Source of the DNA: Methylocaldum sp. 14B
GTDB lineage: Bacteria; Pseudomonadota; Gammaproteobacteria; Methylococcales; Methylococcaceae
NCBI RefSeq assembly: GCF_002005105.1
Contig: NZ_MSCV01000009.1
Coordinates: forward strand, 1-64,000
Direction of reading: 5' to 3'
DNA: 64,000 bases
Position 1 is the first letter of the stretch. Each line of letters starts with the position of its first letter. The position numbers and the translations under genes were made by a program. Positions 54,358 through 63,817 of the stretch are shown here, one piece after another. A model generated the notes under the pieces. It worked only from the letters and a program-made list of their open reading frames with translations. It was not told the origin of the DNA and made no database searches.

Positions 54358-55632
54358 ATGGACTTCAAAGAATTCAAGCGTGCCGGCCACTGGCCAACCC
54401 TGTTGTCCGCCTTTCTTTATTTCGACGTCTCCTTCATGGTCTGGGTGATGCTCGGGCCCTTGTCCCTGTACATCACCAAGGATCTGGGGCTACCGGTGGC
54501 GGAGAAGTTCACCATTGTCGCGATTCCCATCCTGTCCGGCGCAATATTCCGCATCGTTCTGGGTTCGATGGCCGACCATCTGGGACCCAAGCTGACCGGC
54601 GTTCTGGCCCAATTGCTGGTGATCCTCGGGCTCACCTATGTATTCGTGTTCGGCCTGCATTCCAAGCTGGAAGTGGAGTTGCTGGGATTGCTCTTAGGTA
54701 TAGCCGGAGCCAGCTTCGCCGTGGCCTTGCCCCAGGCCAGCCGCTGGTATCCGCCCCAATACCAGGGCGTGGTGATGGGTATCGCGGGAGCCGGCAATAT
54801 GGGGGTAGTCCTGGATTCCATGATCGTCCCTTGGCTGGCGGAACGTTTCGGCTGGCAGGCGGTGTTCGGTTTCCTGCTCATTCCTCTGGTGCTGGTGCTC
54901 GTCATCTACGCCGTTCTCGTCAAGGATGCCCCCGACAAACGCACGCCGGTCACCCTGGCCAACTACGCCGCGGTCATGAAGGACCCCGACACCTGGTGGT
55001 TCATGTTCTTTTATTCCATTACCTTTGGGGGCTTCGTGGGGCTCGGCAATGCCCTGCCTCTTTATTTCACCAACTGGTATCACGTCTCCGGAATAGCCGC
55101 GGGCATGATGGTTGCCCTTGTGGTATTCGCCGGCTCGATGTTCCGGCCGGTGGGAGGGCTTTTGGCCGATCGGGTAGGCGGCATCCGTGCCCTGCAAGTT
55201 CTGTTCGTAATCGTTTCCCTGAGCTATCTCGCGATTTCGTTCTTGCCGGAGGGGCCGGCGCCGCAATCGGCGAGCGACGCGAAAGTGGCCGGCTGGGGTC
55301 TGTTCGAACTGCCGGCGCTCGCATGGTCTGCCGTCGGCATTTTTTTCGTCGGCACGCTGGCCCTGGGGATGGGCAACGGATCGGTATTCCAGTTGGTGCC
55401 GCTGCGTTTCCGCAGGGAAATCGGCGTGATTACCGGACTCGTCGGCTGCGCCGGAGGTGTGGGCGGATTCTTCCTGGCCAAGACCCTGGGCTGGTCCTGG
55501 AATGTGCAACACGGCTTCGCGCTGGGTTTCAGCGTGTTCGCGGGGCTGCCGCTCCTGGGGCTCGTCGGCCTGATCATGGTCAAGAAACGCTGGCGCACGA
55601 CCTGGGGCGCGGTATCCGGTGCGCGGGTCTGA
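54358..55632 (+). CDS. narK: Nitrate/nitrite MFS transporter (NarK/NasA type)
   Basis: A 424-residue protein with twelve membrane helices and the nitrate-signature LPQASRWYPPQYQGVVMGIA-GAGNMG plus a second one in GNGSVFQLVPLRFRREIG...GLVGCAGGVGGFF. Arg residues in RIVLGSMADHLGPK and MFRPVGGLLADRVGG fit the substrate and family motifs. It should import nitrate. The ATG at 54358 follows the leader; the longer frame reads through the terminator. It heads the set narK-kinase-nirB-nirD-nasA. Confidence 0.92.
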   Translation: MDFKEFKRAGHWPTLLSAFLYFDVSFMVWVMLGPLSLYITKDLGLPVAEKFTIVAIPILSGAIFRIVLGSMADHLGPKLTGVLAQLLVILGLTYVFVFGLHSKLEVELLGLLLGIAGASFAVALPQASRWYPPQYQGVVMGIAGAGNMGVVLDSMIVPWLAERFGWQAVFGFLLIPLVLVLVIYAVLVKDAPDKRTPVTLANYAAVMKDPDTWWFMFFYSITFGGFVGLGNALPLYFTNWYHVSGIAAGMMVALVVFAGSMFRPVGGLLADRVGGIRALQVLFVIVSLSYLAISFLPEGPAPQSASDAKVAGWGLFELPALAWSAVGIFFVGTLALGMGNGSVFQLVPLRFRREIGVITGLVGCAGGVGGFFLAKTLGWSWNVQHGFALGFSVFAGLPLLGLVGLIMVKKRWRTTWGAVSGARV

Positions 55633-55668
55633 GCATGGCGGAATGGGGATAAGGGAACACACCGGGGT

Positions 55669-57396
55669 GTGTCAGTGACTGCGAACGGACAACTCGCCTT
55701 GAGCGCCGCCTTCGCTTCCCGCCAAGGGCGGCGCGAAGACAACCAGGACTACGCCGGTATCGCACAACCGTCGCAGCAGGAACTGGCCTGTCGCGGCGTC
55801 GTCGCGGCGGTGGCGGACGGCATGGGCGGGGCCAAGGGAGGGCGGGTAGCCGCGGAGTTGTGCATGCACAGCTTCATGGAAGCCTATTACAGCCTGGCCG
55901 AAACCTTGGCGGTGGAGCAGTTGCTGGATCGAAGCCTGGATGCCGCCAATCGCTGGATACACGCGATGGGCAAGCGTGACCCGAATCTCGCCCACATGGC
56001 TACCACCTTCAGTGCCTTGATTCTTCGCGGCCGCCGCGCACATCTAATACACGTCGGCGACTCGCGCATCTACCGCCTGCGCGGCGAGCGGCTGGAGCTG
56101 CTGACGAAGGATCACACTTTGAACGGCCCCGAACTGGACCATATCCTGTACCGGGCCGTGGGCCTGGAGCCCCTGCTCCGGACCGACTACGCCGTGCACA
56201 CGCTCGAAATCCACGACCGTTTCCTGCTGTGCAGCGACGGCCTACACGGCGGACTTAAACAAGCCGAGATCGCGCGCATCCTGCTGGAAAGGGCCGCGCC
56301 CCAAAGCAGTGCGGACGCTCTGGTCGAATCGGCGCTGGAGCGCGGCAGCACCGACAACGTCACCGCGCTGGTGGTGGATGTCATCGCCCTGCCCCGGGCC
56401 GACCGGCAATCGCTGCGGGAAATCATCGAGTCCTTGCCGATCCTGGAACTACCCCGTCCCGGCGATACGGTGGATGATTTTCAACTGGAAGAACTGCTGT
56501 CTTCCGGGCGCTACAGCGCGCTGTTCCGCGCGGTCGACCGGCGCAACGGCAACCCGGTGGTCATCAAGTTCCCTCATCCGCGGGTAGCCAGCGAGCGGCA
56601 ATATCACGATGCCTTTGTCCGGGAAGCATGGATCGGCGGGCGGGTGAAGAGTCCGTGGGTGGCCGAAATTCTGGAACAGCCGCCGGAGCGGCAAAGCCGT
56701 CTCTACTCGGTCATGCCGTATTATCGCGGCGCCACGCTCGAACGGCACCTGCGGCGAAACGCACGCATCGGCCTGGAGCCGGGCATCGACCTCGCTCTCA
56801 AACTGTGCAAGGCGGTGCACGCACTGCACCGCCAGCAGATCGTGCACCGCGACATCAAGCCCGACAACATCCTGCTTCCGGACGACGGCGGCCTGAAACT
56901 GCTGGATCTCGGAATCGCCCGGTTGCCGGCCTGGGACGAGGACCAGGCCGATCCGATGCCGGGCACCGCCAGCTACATGGCGCCGGAACTGTTTCACGGC
57001 GAGCGGGGCAGCGTCGCCAGCGACATCTTCGCGCTGGGGGTAACGCTCTATCGCGTGTTCTCCGGAGGTGCCTATCCCTACGGCGAGATCGAGCCATTCA
57101 GCACGCCCCGATTCGGAAAACCCAAACCCCTGACCAGCCGCCGTCCGGATTTGCCGGTCTGGCTGGACGCCGCCTTGGCGCGCGCGGTCGCGATCGACCC
57201 CGGCGAACGCTATGCCGACGCCATCGAGCTGGCCTTCGAGCTGGAATCCGGATTATCGAAAGGCGGCGGCAAGCGTGTCTCCGCCCGTCCCCTTCCCCTG
57301 TACCAGCGCAATCCGGTTCTGTTCTGGCAACTGACCGCGCTGCTCCTGTTCGGATTGCTGATGGTGTGCCTGTTTCAGGTCTACGGGAGGGTTTAG
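55669..57396 (+). CDS. PP2C phosphatase / Ser-Thr kinase fusion (second copy)
   Basis: A 575-residue paralogue of the fusion at 48542. The PP2C part has GRREDNQDYAGI, VADGMGGAKGG, HVGDSRIYRL and GSTDNVTALVV. The kinase has VVIKFPHP, HRDIKPDNILL, DLGIARL (DLG in place of DFG) and TASYMAPELF. The C-terminal QRNPVLFW and membrane helix match the first copy. The order narK-kinase-nirB is the same as in Pseudomonas nitrate-assimilation loci. A role in tuning uptake or reductase is inferred. The start may be this GTG or another GTG two codons later. Confidence 0.9.
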   Translation: MSVTANGQLALSAAFASRQGRREDNQDYAGIAQPSQQELACRGVVAAVADGMGGAKGGRVAAELCMHSFMEAYYSLAETLAVEQLLDRSLDAANRWIHAMGKRDPNLAHMATTFSALILRGRRAHLIHVGDSRIYRLRGERLELLTKDHTLNGPELDHILYRAVGLEPLLRTDYAVHTLEIHDRFLLCSDGLHGGLKQAEIARILLERAAPQSSADALVESALERGSTDNVTALVVDVIALPRADRQSLREIIESLPILELPRPGDTVDDFQLEELLSSGRYSALFRAVDRRNGNPVVIKFPHPRVASERQYHDAFVREAWIGGRVKSPWVAEILEQPPERQSRLYSVMPYYRGATLERHLRRNARIGLEPGIDLALKLCKAVHALHRQQIVHRDIKPDNILLPDDGGLKLLDLGIARLPAWDEDQADPMPGTASYMAPELFHGERGSVASDIFALGVTLYRVFSGGAYPYGEIEPFSTPRFGKPKPLTSRRPDLPVWLDAALARAVAIDPGERYADAIELAFELESGLSKGGGKRVSARPLPLYQRNPVLFWQLTALLLFGLLMVCLFQVYGRV

Positions 57397-57423
57397 GTGT
57401 TTATCAATGCAGTAAGTAAAGCC

Positions 57424-57682
57424 GTCATGCCGGCAGGGAAGGGTCATCCGGGCGCTCCCCGGATGACCGTTTGCGATTGGAAGGGTCATCCGGGCGCTCC
57501 CTGGATGACCGTTTGCGATTGGAATGCCGGCATCCAGAGCACAGGGATTGTGATCCGGACCGATGCCATCCCTGGCGTCTGGATTCCGGCACAAAACCGT
57601 CGGGAACGGTTTTGGACAGCCGCAGGCTGGTCTGAAGGACGAGCCCCCTGGGAAGGGGCGAGCAATCCGTGCCGGAATGACG
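57424..57682. repeat. Composite palindromic repeat between kinase and nirB
   Basis: Ends are inverted: GTCATGCCGGCA (57424) and TGCCGGAATGAC (57671). Inside are two tandem 42-bp units (57439-57480 and 57481-57522, one mismatch), each with the hairpin GGTCATCC/GGATGACC. Then follows TGCCGGCATCCAGA ... TCTGGATTCCGGCA (about 57525-57592). This has the form of a dispersed REP or MITE-type element. It lies inside the presumed narK-nasA operon. Confidence 0.75.
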
Positions 57683-57755
57683 AGGTTCATCTCACGTCCC
57701 CGCATCCTACGAAAGTTGATTTGACGAATGGGATTCATCCCGGAGGAGGTAAGCC

Positions 57756-60194
57756 ATGAAAAAACAGAGACTCATCGTAATCGGCAACGGTATGGCCGGC
57801 ATACGCACAGTCGAGGAGCTGCTGAAAATCGCTCCCGACGCATACGACGTCACCGTGTTCGGTGCCGAACCGCACTGCAATTACAACCGTATCCTCCTGT
57901 CCCCGGTCCTGGCCGGCGAAAAGACGCTGAACGACATCATCTTGAACGATGACGACTGGTACGCGTCGAACGGCATCACGCTGCACAAGGGACGGAAGGT
58001 CGTCGCGATCGACCGCCGGCGGCGGCTGGTTCGGACCGAAGACGGGCTGGAGGCCGGCTACGACCGCCTGCTGCTCGCCACCGGCTCCATGCCTTTCATG
58101 CTGCCGGTCCCAGGCAGGGATTTGCCGGGCGTAATCGGTTTTCGCGACATCCGCGACGTGGAACTGATGCTGGAGGCTTCGCAGAAGTACCGGCATGCGA
58201 TCGTCATCGGCGGCGGCCTCTTGGGGCTTGAAGCGGCCAATGGGCTGAAAAAGCGGGGGATGGCGGTTACTGTCGTGCATCTCCTCGATACCCTGATGGA
58301 AAGGCAACTGGACAAACCTGCCGCGGACCTTTTGAAACGGGCGCTCGAGGACAGCGGCCTGGATTTCCGAATGGAAGCGCAGACCAAAGCCATCCTCGGC
58401 CACGATCGCGTCACCGGCGTACGCTTCAAGGACGGCTCGGAAACCCCGGCCGATCTGGTGGTCATGGCAGTGGGCATCCGCCCCAACGTCGATCTCGCCA
58501 AGAGCGCCGGCATCCATTGCGAGCGCGGTATCCTGGTCAACGACACCCTGCAGACTTTCGATCCCCGCATTTACGCCGTGGGCGAATGCGTGCAACACCG
58601 GAAGCAGCTTTTCGGCCTGGTGGCCCCGTTGTTCGAGCAGGCCAAGGTCTGCGCGAATCACCTGGCGGAATACGGCATCGCGCGCTACGAGGGCTCGGTG
58701 ACGTCCACCAAGCTGAAAGTGACCGGCATCGATCTTTTCTCCGCGGGCGAGTTTCAGGGCGGAAACGGCTACGAAGAGCTGCTGTTCCAGGACCCCGCCC
58801 GGGGCATCTACAAAAAGCTGGTGGTCGAGTCCAACCGCATCAAGGGCGCGGTGCTTTATGGCGATACCGGCGACGGCGCCTGGTACTTCCAGTTGATGCG
58901 GGACGGCACCGATATCTCCGCGTTCCGGGAAAACGTCCTGTTCGGGCAGGCGCATCTGGGCGATGCCGGCCACGGGGCGGACAACCGCGCGGCGCTCATG
59001 CCGGACACGGCGGAGGTCTGCGGCTGCAACGGCGTCTGCAAGAAGACCATCGTCGACGCCATCGTTCAGAAAAAGCTATTCACTCTGGATGACGTGCGCA
59101 CCCATACCAAGGCCTCGGCTTCCTGCGGCTCGTGCACCGGTTTGGTGGAGCAGATCCTGCAAAGCACCCTGGGCAGCGATTACTCGGTCAGCCCGGCCAA
59201 AAAGCCGCTATGCAAATGCACCGACCATACCCATGAAGAAGTGCGAGAGGCCATTCGCGCGGAAAATCTCAAGACGATTCCCGAAGTGATGCGATTCCTC
59301 GATTGGAAAACCGTCGACGGCTGCCATTCCTGCCGCCCCGCGCTCAATTATTACCTGCTCTGCCAGTGGCCCAACGAATACCGGGACGATCCGCAGTCGC
59401 GCTTCATCAACGAGCGGGCCCACGCCAATATCCAGAAGGACGGCACCTATTCAGTGGTGCCGCGGATTTGGGGCGGCGTCACCAATCCGAAGGAGCTGCG
59501 CGCCATCGCCGACGTGGCCGAAAAGTTCGAGATTCCGACGGTCAAGATCACCGGCGGCCAGCGTATCGATCTTCTGGGCGTCCCGAAACAACAGCTTCCG
59601 GCGGTTTGGGCGGAACTCGGCAAGCACGGTCTGGTCTCCGGCCATGCCTACGGCAAATCGCTGCGCACGGTCAAAACCTGCGTCGGCAAGGAATGGTGCC
59701 GGTTCGGCACGCAAGATTCCACCAAGATGGGCATAGACCTCGAAAAAATGACCTGGGGGTCGTGGACGCCGGCCAAGGTCAAGATGGCGGTATCGGGCTG
59801 CCCGCGCAACTGCGCCGAGGCCACGATCAAAGACTTCGGCGTGGTGGCGGTGGATTCAGGCTGGGAACTTCACGTCGGCGGCAACGGCGGCGTGAAGGTC
59901 CGCGCCACCGATTTTCTGTGCAAGGTCGATACGGAAGAGGAAGTGAAGGAATACTGCGGCGCCTATATGCAGCTATACCGGGAAGAAGCCCGCTACCTGG
60001 AGCGGACCGCGCACTGGATCGAACGCGTCGGTCTCGCTTATGTCCAGGAGCGCATCGTCTCGAATCCGGAAAGCCGACGCGCCTTGTACGAGCGGTTTCT
60101 CGAATCGCAGAAAAGCGCCCAGATCGATCCATGGGCGGTTCTCGCCAAGGAATCCGAGCGGCAACACTTCGAACCCTTGAGGAAAGTAGGATGA
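57756..60194 (+). CDS. nirB: Assimilatory nitrite reductase large subunit
   Basis: An 812-residue NADH nitrite reductase. An N-terminal FAD/NAD domain (VIGNGMAGIRTVEELL, IGGGLLGLEAANGL) is followed by a BFD-like [2Fe-2S] domain (CGCNGVCKKT, CGSCTGLVEQ) and the siroheme/[4Fe-4S] part (TCVGKEWCRFGTQDS, SGCPRNCAEA). It reduces nitrite to ammonium with six electrons. GGAGGAGG precedes the ATG. Its stop overlaps the nirD start (ATGA). Confidence 0.96.
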   Translation: MKKQRLIVIGNGMAGIRTVEELLKIAPDAYDVTVFGAEPHCNYNRILLSPVLAGEKTLNDIILNDDDWYASNGITLHKGRKVVAIDRRRRLVRTEDGLEAGYDRLLLATGSMPFMLPVPGRDLPGVIGFRDIRDVELMLEASQKYRHAIVIGGGLLGLEAANGLKKRGMAVTVVHLLDTLMERQLDKPAADLLKRALEDSGLDFRMEAQTKAILGHDRVTGVRFKDGSETPADLVVMAVGIRPNVDLAKSAGIHCERGILVNDTLQTFDPRIYAVGECVQHRKQLFGLVAPLFEQAKVCANHLAEYGIARYEGSVTSTKLKVTGIDLFSAGEFQGGNGYEELLFQDPARGIYKKLVVESNRIKGAVLYGDTGDGAWYFQLMRDGTDISAFRENVLFGQAHLGDAGHGADNRAALMPDTAEVCGCNGVCKKTIVDAIVQKKLFTLDDVRTHTKASASCGSCTGLVEQILQSTLGSDYSVSPAKKPLCKCTDHTHEEVREAIRAENLKTIPEVMRFLDWKTVDGCHSCRPALNYYLLCQWPNEYRDDPQSRFINERAHANIQKDGTYSVVPRIWGGVTNPKELRAIADVAEKFEIPTVKITGGQRIDLLGVPKQQLPAVWAELGKHGLVSGHAYGKSLRTVKTCVGKEWCRFGTQDSTKMGIDLEKMTWGSWTPAKVKMAVSGCPRNCAEATIKDFGVVAVDSGWELHVGGNGGVKVRATDFLCKVDTEEEVKEYCGAYMQLYREEARYLERTAHWIERVGLAYVQERIVSNPESRRALYERFLESQKSAQIDPWAVLAKESERQHFEPLRKVG

Positions 60195-60520
60195 ATGTCA
60201 TGAGCGACTGGATCGAAATCGGCCGAATCGAGGACATTCCCCGCCAAGGCGCTCGCGTCGTCGCCACGCCGGCTGGCAATGTCGCCATCTTCCGCACCCT
60301 GAACGACGAAATTTTCGCGGTTCGCGACCTCTGCCCGCACAAAGGAGGGCCGCTCTCCCAAGGCATCGTATGCGGAAAGCGGGTGGCCTGTCCGTTGCAC
60401 AACTGGGTGATCGACCTGGCGTCCGGCGATGCCGCTCCGCCGGACGAGGGCCGAACGGCGTGCTTTCCGGTAAAGCTGGAAAACGAAAGGTTGTGGTTGC
60501 AACTCGATAGGCCGGAATAG
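60191..60520 (+). CDS. nirD: Nitrite reductase small subunit, Rieske-type
   Basis: A 109-residue Rieske-fold protein. It keeps the two Cys and two His ligands in CPHKGGPLS and CPLHNWVIDL, so unlike enterobacterial NirD it should bind a [2Fe-2S] cluster. It is translated by coupling from nirB and works in the same complex. Confidence 0.93.
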   Translation: MNVMSDWIEIGRIEDIPRQGARVVATPAGNVAIFRTLNDEIFAVRDLCPHKGGPLSQGIVCGKRVACPLHNWVIDLASGDAAPPDEGRTACFPVKLENERLWLQLDRPE

Positions 60521-60583
60521 CCGGAATTCCGTGAACGCTTGCCCTTATTCCGGCCACACCTCGTGATTAAAAGGAAGAGAAAC

Positions 60584-63310
60584 GTGACTTCTGCACCGCT
60601 CTCAGATCCGTCCTTAACAGCGGACGATGCGCCCGTCGCCACCACCTGTCCCTACTGTGGCGTCGGCTGCGGCGTGCTGGCCAAGCCGCGTGGTCCCGAA
60701 TCGGCCGACATCAAGGGCGATCCGGAACATCCGTCCAATTTCGGGCGGCTTTGCTCCAAGGGCTCGTCGCTCGGAGAAACCCTGTCGCTGGAAACTCGGC
60801 TGCTTTATCCCGAGATCAGGGGCCGGCGGGTGAGTTGGGACGAAGCGCTAGGCACCGTCGCCGACACGTTTCGACGGATCATCGATATCCACGGTCCCGA
60901 CTCGGTGGCGTTCTACGTCTCCGGTCAGCTCTTGACCGAGGACTATTACGTCGCGAACAAGCTGATGAAGGGTTTCATCGGCTCGGGAAATATCGATACC
61001 AATTCCCGCCTCTGCATGTCGTCCACGGTCGCGGCGCAGAAACGGGCCTTCGGCGAGGATGTCGTGCCCGGCTGTTACGAGGACCTGGAACTCGCCGATC
61101 TCGTTGTGCTGGTCGGTTCCAACGCGGCCTGGTGCCATCCGGTGCTGTTTCAGCGTCTGGTTGCGGCCAAACGGGAAAATCCCCGCCTGAAGATCGTCAA
61201 CATCGATCCGCGCCGAACGGCCACGAGTCAGTCCGCCGATCTGCATCTCCCGATACGGCCGGGCACCGACGTGGTTCTGTTCAACGGACTCCTGAATTAT
61301 CTGCGCCAGGATGACAGGATCGATTTCGCCTTCCTGGAAAATCATCTCGGTCGCTACGCCGAAGCGTTCGAGAACGCGCGCAAAACGGCTCCCTCCCTGC
61401 CCGCTGTTGCCAGGATCTGCGGTATTCCCGAAGAGGACCTCGCGAGCTTTTACCAATGGTTCGCCCGCACCGAAAAAGTCGTCACCGCCTGGTCGCAAGG
61501 GGTCAACCAGTCGTCCAGCGGCACCGACAAGGTCAACAGCATCATCAACGTTCATCTTGCCACCGGGCGGATCGGCAAGCCGGGCATGGGCCCCTTCTCC
61601 CTGACCGGCCAGCCCAACGCCATGGGCGGGCGGGAGGTCGGCGGACTCGCCAATCAGCTCGCGGCGCATCTCGACATCGAGAATCCCGAACACCGGGCTC
61701 TCGTGCAGGAGTACTGGAATGCGCCGCGCATGCCGGATAAGTCCGGACTCAAGGCCGTGGAGCTGTTTCAGGCGATCGCCGAGGGACGCATCAAGGCAGT
61801 CTGGATCATGGCCACCAATCCGGCCGTTAGCCTGCCGGACGCGAACGCGGTGCGGGACGCGCTCCGCCGCTGCGAATTCGTGGTGGTTTCCGAATGCGAG
61901 TCGGGCACCGACTTGGGCGCCTACGCACATGTGAACCTGCCCGCGCTGGCCTGGGGTGAGAAGGACGGCACCGTCACCAACTCGGAGCGTCGCATTTCGC
62001 GCCAGCGGGCATTTCTGGCAGCGCCGGGCGAAGCCAAGCCGGATTGGTGGATCGTCAGCCGGGTTGCCCAGCGTATGGGATACGAGGAAGGTTTTCGCTA
62101 CGGGTCAGCTTGGGAAATTTTCCTGGAGCACGCCCATTTGTCCGGCCTTCGGAATGACGGCAAACGGGTGTTCGACATTTCCGGTCTCGCGGAACTCGAT
62201 CGCGCCGGCTATGAAGCCTTGAAGCCGATCCAGTGGCCGGTAAATGGGCATCATCCGAACGGCGCGTCTCGCCTGTTCGACGCAGGCGGGCTTTCAAACT
62301 TCGGCCGCCGCGCCGGAATGGTGCCGGTGGTCCCCAAAGCGCCGGCCAACCCGCCCGACGCGGCCTATCCGCTGGTGCTCAATACCGGGCGCGTCCGCGA
62401 TCAATGGCACACCATGACCCGCACCGGCAAAACCGCCCGCTTGACCAACCATGTTCCCGAGCCTTACGCCGAGCTGAACCCCCACGATGCGGCCCGATTC
62501 GCCATTCAGGACGGAACCCTGGTTCGCCTCGAGAGCCGGTTCGGCCAAGCCCTGGTCCGCGCCCGCGTCAGTAAAGACCAGCAGCCAGGATCGGTGTTCG
62601 TGCCCATGCACTGGAGCGGACCCTATGCCAGCAAAGGCTTGATCAATGCCTTGGTCAACCCGGCAACCGATCCGATGTCCGGCGAACCCGAATCCAAGCA
62701 TACGCCGCTCCGGATCGCGCCCTATCGGCCGGCGTGGCACGGCTTCTTGCTGTCGCGCGAACCGCTTGACGCTATCGAGGTCGAGTACCGCGTCACGATA
62801 CGGGGAGACGGCCATTGGCTTTACGAGCTGGCACATTCCGAGTCACCTTCGGACTGGCCTGTCTGGATGCGCGGCTTGTTCACCCATCCCTCGGGTTCGC
62901 GCGAATCCGCGTCCGCCGAGCCGGTGCCCGGCAGGGAAGAATGGCTGGAGTTCGCCGACATCCACTCGGGCCGGTACCGCTGCGCACGCCTCCTCGGCGG
63001 ACGTTTGCAGTTTTGCGCCTTCATAGACCGGAGCTTCGAGCTGCCGCCGCGCAGTTGGCTGGCCGGTCTATTCGCACTGGATGAAGTGCCCGATCGGGCA
63101 CGCATGAGCCTTTTGGCCGGAAAACCGGCTTCGGCCGAGGATGATCAGGGGCGTATCGTCTGCTCCTGTTTCGGGGTCGGCATCAATACCTTGAAACGCG
63201 CCATTCAGAAGCAAAATCTGTCGACAACGGAACAAATTGGTGCAGCACTCAAAGCGGGAACCAATTGCGGTTCCTGTATTCCCGAGCTCAAGTCCTTATT
63301 GCAGGGGTAA
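60584..63310 (+). CDS. nasA: Assimilatory nitrate reductase catalytic subunit
   Basis: A 908-residue molybdopterin enzyme. The N-terminal [4Fe-4S] site is TTCPYCGVGCGV with Cys in RLCSKGSS. The Mo-bis-MGD domains include SRLCMSSTVAAQKRAFG with the Mo-ligand Cys. The C-terminus adds a BFD-like [2Fe-2S] domain (VCSCFGVGINTLKRAI, NCGSCIPEL), as in Klebsiella NasA, which takes electrons from a reductase partner. No NasB/NasC-type reductase is in the window. The GTG at 60584 follows AGGAAGAG. It reduces nitrate to nitrite for NirBD. Confidence 0.95.
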   Translation: MTSAPLSDPSLTADDAPVATTCPYCGVGCGVLAKPRGPESADIKGDPEHPSNFGRLCSKGSSLGETLSLETRLLYPEIRGRRVSWDEALGTVADTFRRIIDIHGPDSVAFYVSGQLLTEDYYVANKLMKGFIGSGNIDTNSRLCMSSTVAAQKRAFGEDVVPGCYEDLELADLVVLVGSNAAWCHPVLFQRLVAAKRENPRLKIVNIDPRRTATSQSADLHLPIRPGTDVVLFNGLLNYLRQDDRIDFAFLENHLGRYAEAFENARKTAPSLPAVARICGIPEEDLASFYQWFARTEKVVTAWSQGVNQSSSGTDKVNSIINVHLATGRIGKPGMGPFSLTGQPNAMGGREVGGLANQLAAHLDIENPEHRALVQEYWNAPRMPDKSGLKAVELFQAIAEGRIKAVWIMATNPAVSLPDANAVRDALRRCEFVVVSECESGTDLGAYAHVNLPALAWGEKDGTVTNSERRISRQRAFLAAPGEAKPDWWIVSRVAQRMGYEEGFRYGSAWEIFLEHAHLSGLRNDGKRVFDISGLAELDRAGYEALKPIQWPVNGHHPNGASRLFDAGGLSNFGRRAGMVPVVPKAPANPPDAAYPLVLNTGRVRDQWHTMTRTGKTARLTNHVPEPYAELNPHDAARFAIQDGTLVRLESRFGQALVRARVSKDQQPGSVFVPMHWSGPYASKGLINALVNPATDPMSGEPESKHTPLRIAPYRPAWHGFLLSREPLDAIEVEYRVTIRGDGHWLYELAHSESPSDWPVWMRGLFTHPSGSRESASAEPVPGREEWLEFADIHSGRYRCARLLGGRLQFCAFIDRSFELPPRSWLAGLFALDEVPDRARMSLLAGKPASAEDDQGRIVCSCFGVGINTLKRAIQKQNLSTTEQIGAALKAGTNCGSCIPELKSLLQG

Positions 63311-63449
63311 AAACACCAGCGCCGCTGCGGCGGCACAAGGCGTCTAGCATTGCCTCGTATTTGTGCACTTCAACGGCCTATGTTCCTATTTAAGGCATCG
63401 CTTATCTCGGCCTAATTCAAAATCGCTTTTAATAAAGAATTCATGTTTG

Positions 63450-63593
63450 TAGGGTGGGTTAGGCCGGAGGCCGTAACCCACCGAGCGACCTCGAATCGGT
63501 GGGTTACGCGGAGCCTGTCGAAGGGCCTGTCCCGAGCGGAGACTAGGGGCTAACCCACCATCGATGGGTTTCGCTTCGCTCTACCCATCCTAC
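63450..63593. repeat. Dispersed GTAGGGTGGGT...ACCCATCCTAC repeat
   Basis: About 144 bases with inverted ends GTAGGGTGGGT and ACCCATCCTAC and internal GGTGGGTTA/TAACCCACC pairs. It is the form of a common gammaproteobacterial interspersed repeat. Confidence 0.75.
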
Positions 63594-63627
63594 GATGAAT
63601 GTTCACTCGAATGCCGAACGGAATGAC

Positions 63628-63651
63628 GTAGGTCGGCAATCCCTTGCCGAC
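63628..63651. repeat. Dispersed GTAGGTCGGCAATCC repeat, third copy
   Basis: Twenty-four bases identical to 43530-43553 and nearly so to 41669-41692. It folds as GGTCGGCAA/TTGCCGAC. Confidence 0.75.
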
Positions 63652-63817
63652 TGTCTGGGCTACGGCCAAGCACTGGACCGTATGGCACGATCATTGCTGA
63701 AACCATAACGTCGTGGCAGGCTACTCGCGTCGTAACTGCTATCGGAGCCGATACGCTCTTGACGCTTCACAATCCAATCCATCCTGGAGAATTTTGGACA
63801 AGGAGACCCTTAACTCA

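Larger units (their letters stand above)
63311..63817. other. Repeat-filled spacer after nasA
   Basis: No gene. It holds two dispersed repeats (63450-63593 and 63628-63651) and otherwise plain sequence leading to the NasS-like frame. Confidence 0.6.

Noticed and set aside
57397-57759. 120-residue frame after the second kinase gene
   Set aside because: It reads through the palindromic repeat (57424-57682); the repeated peptide comes from the 42-bp DNA repeat.
57735-58973. 412-residue minus-strand frame opposite nirB
   Set aside because: Antisense to the NirB FAD domain; shadow frame.
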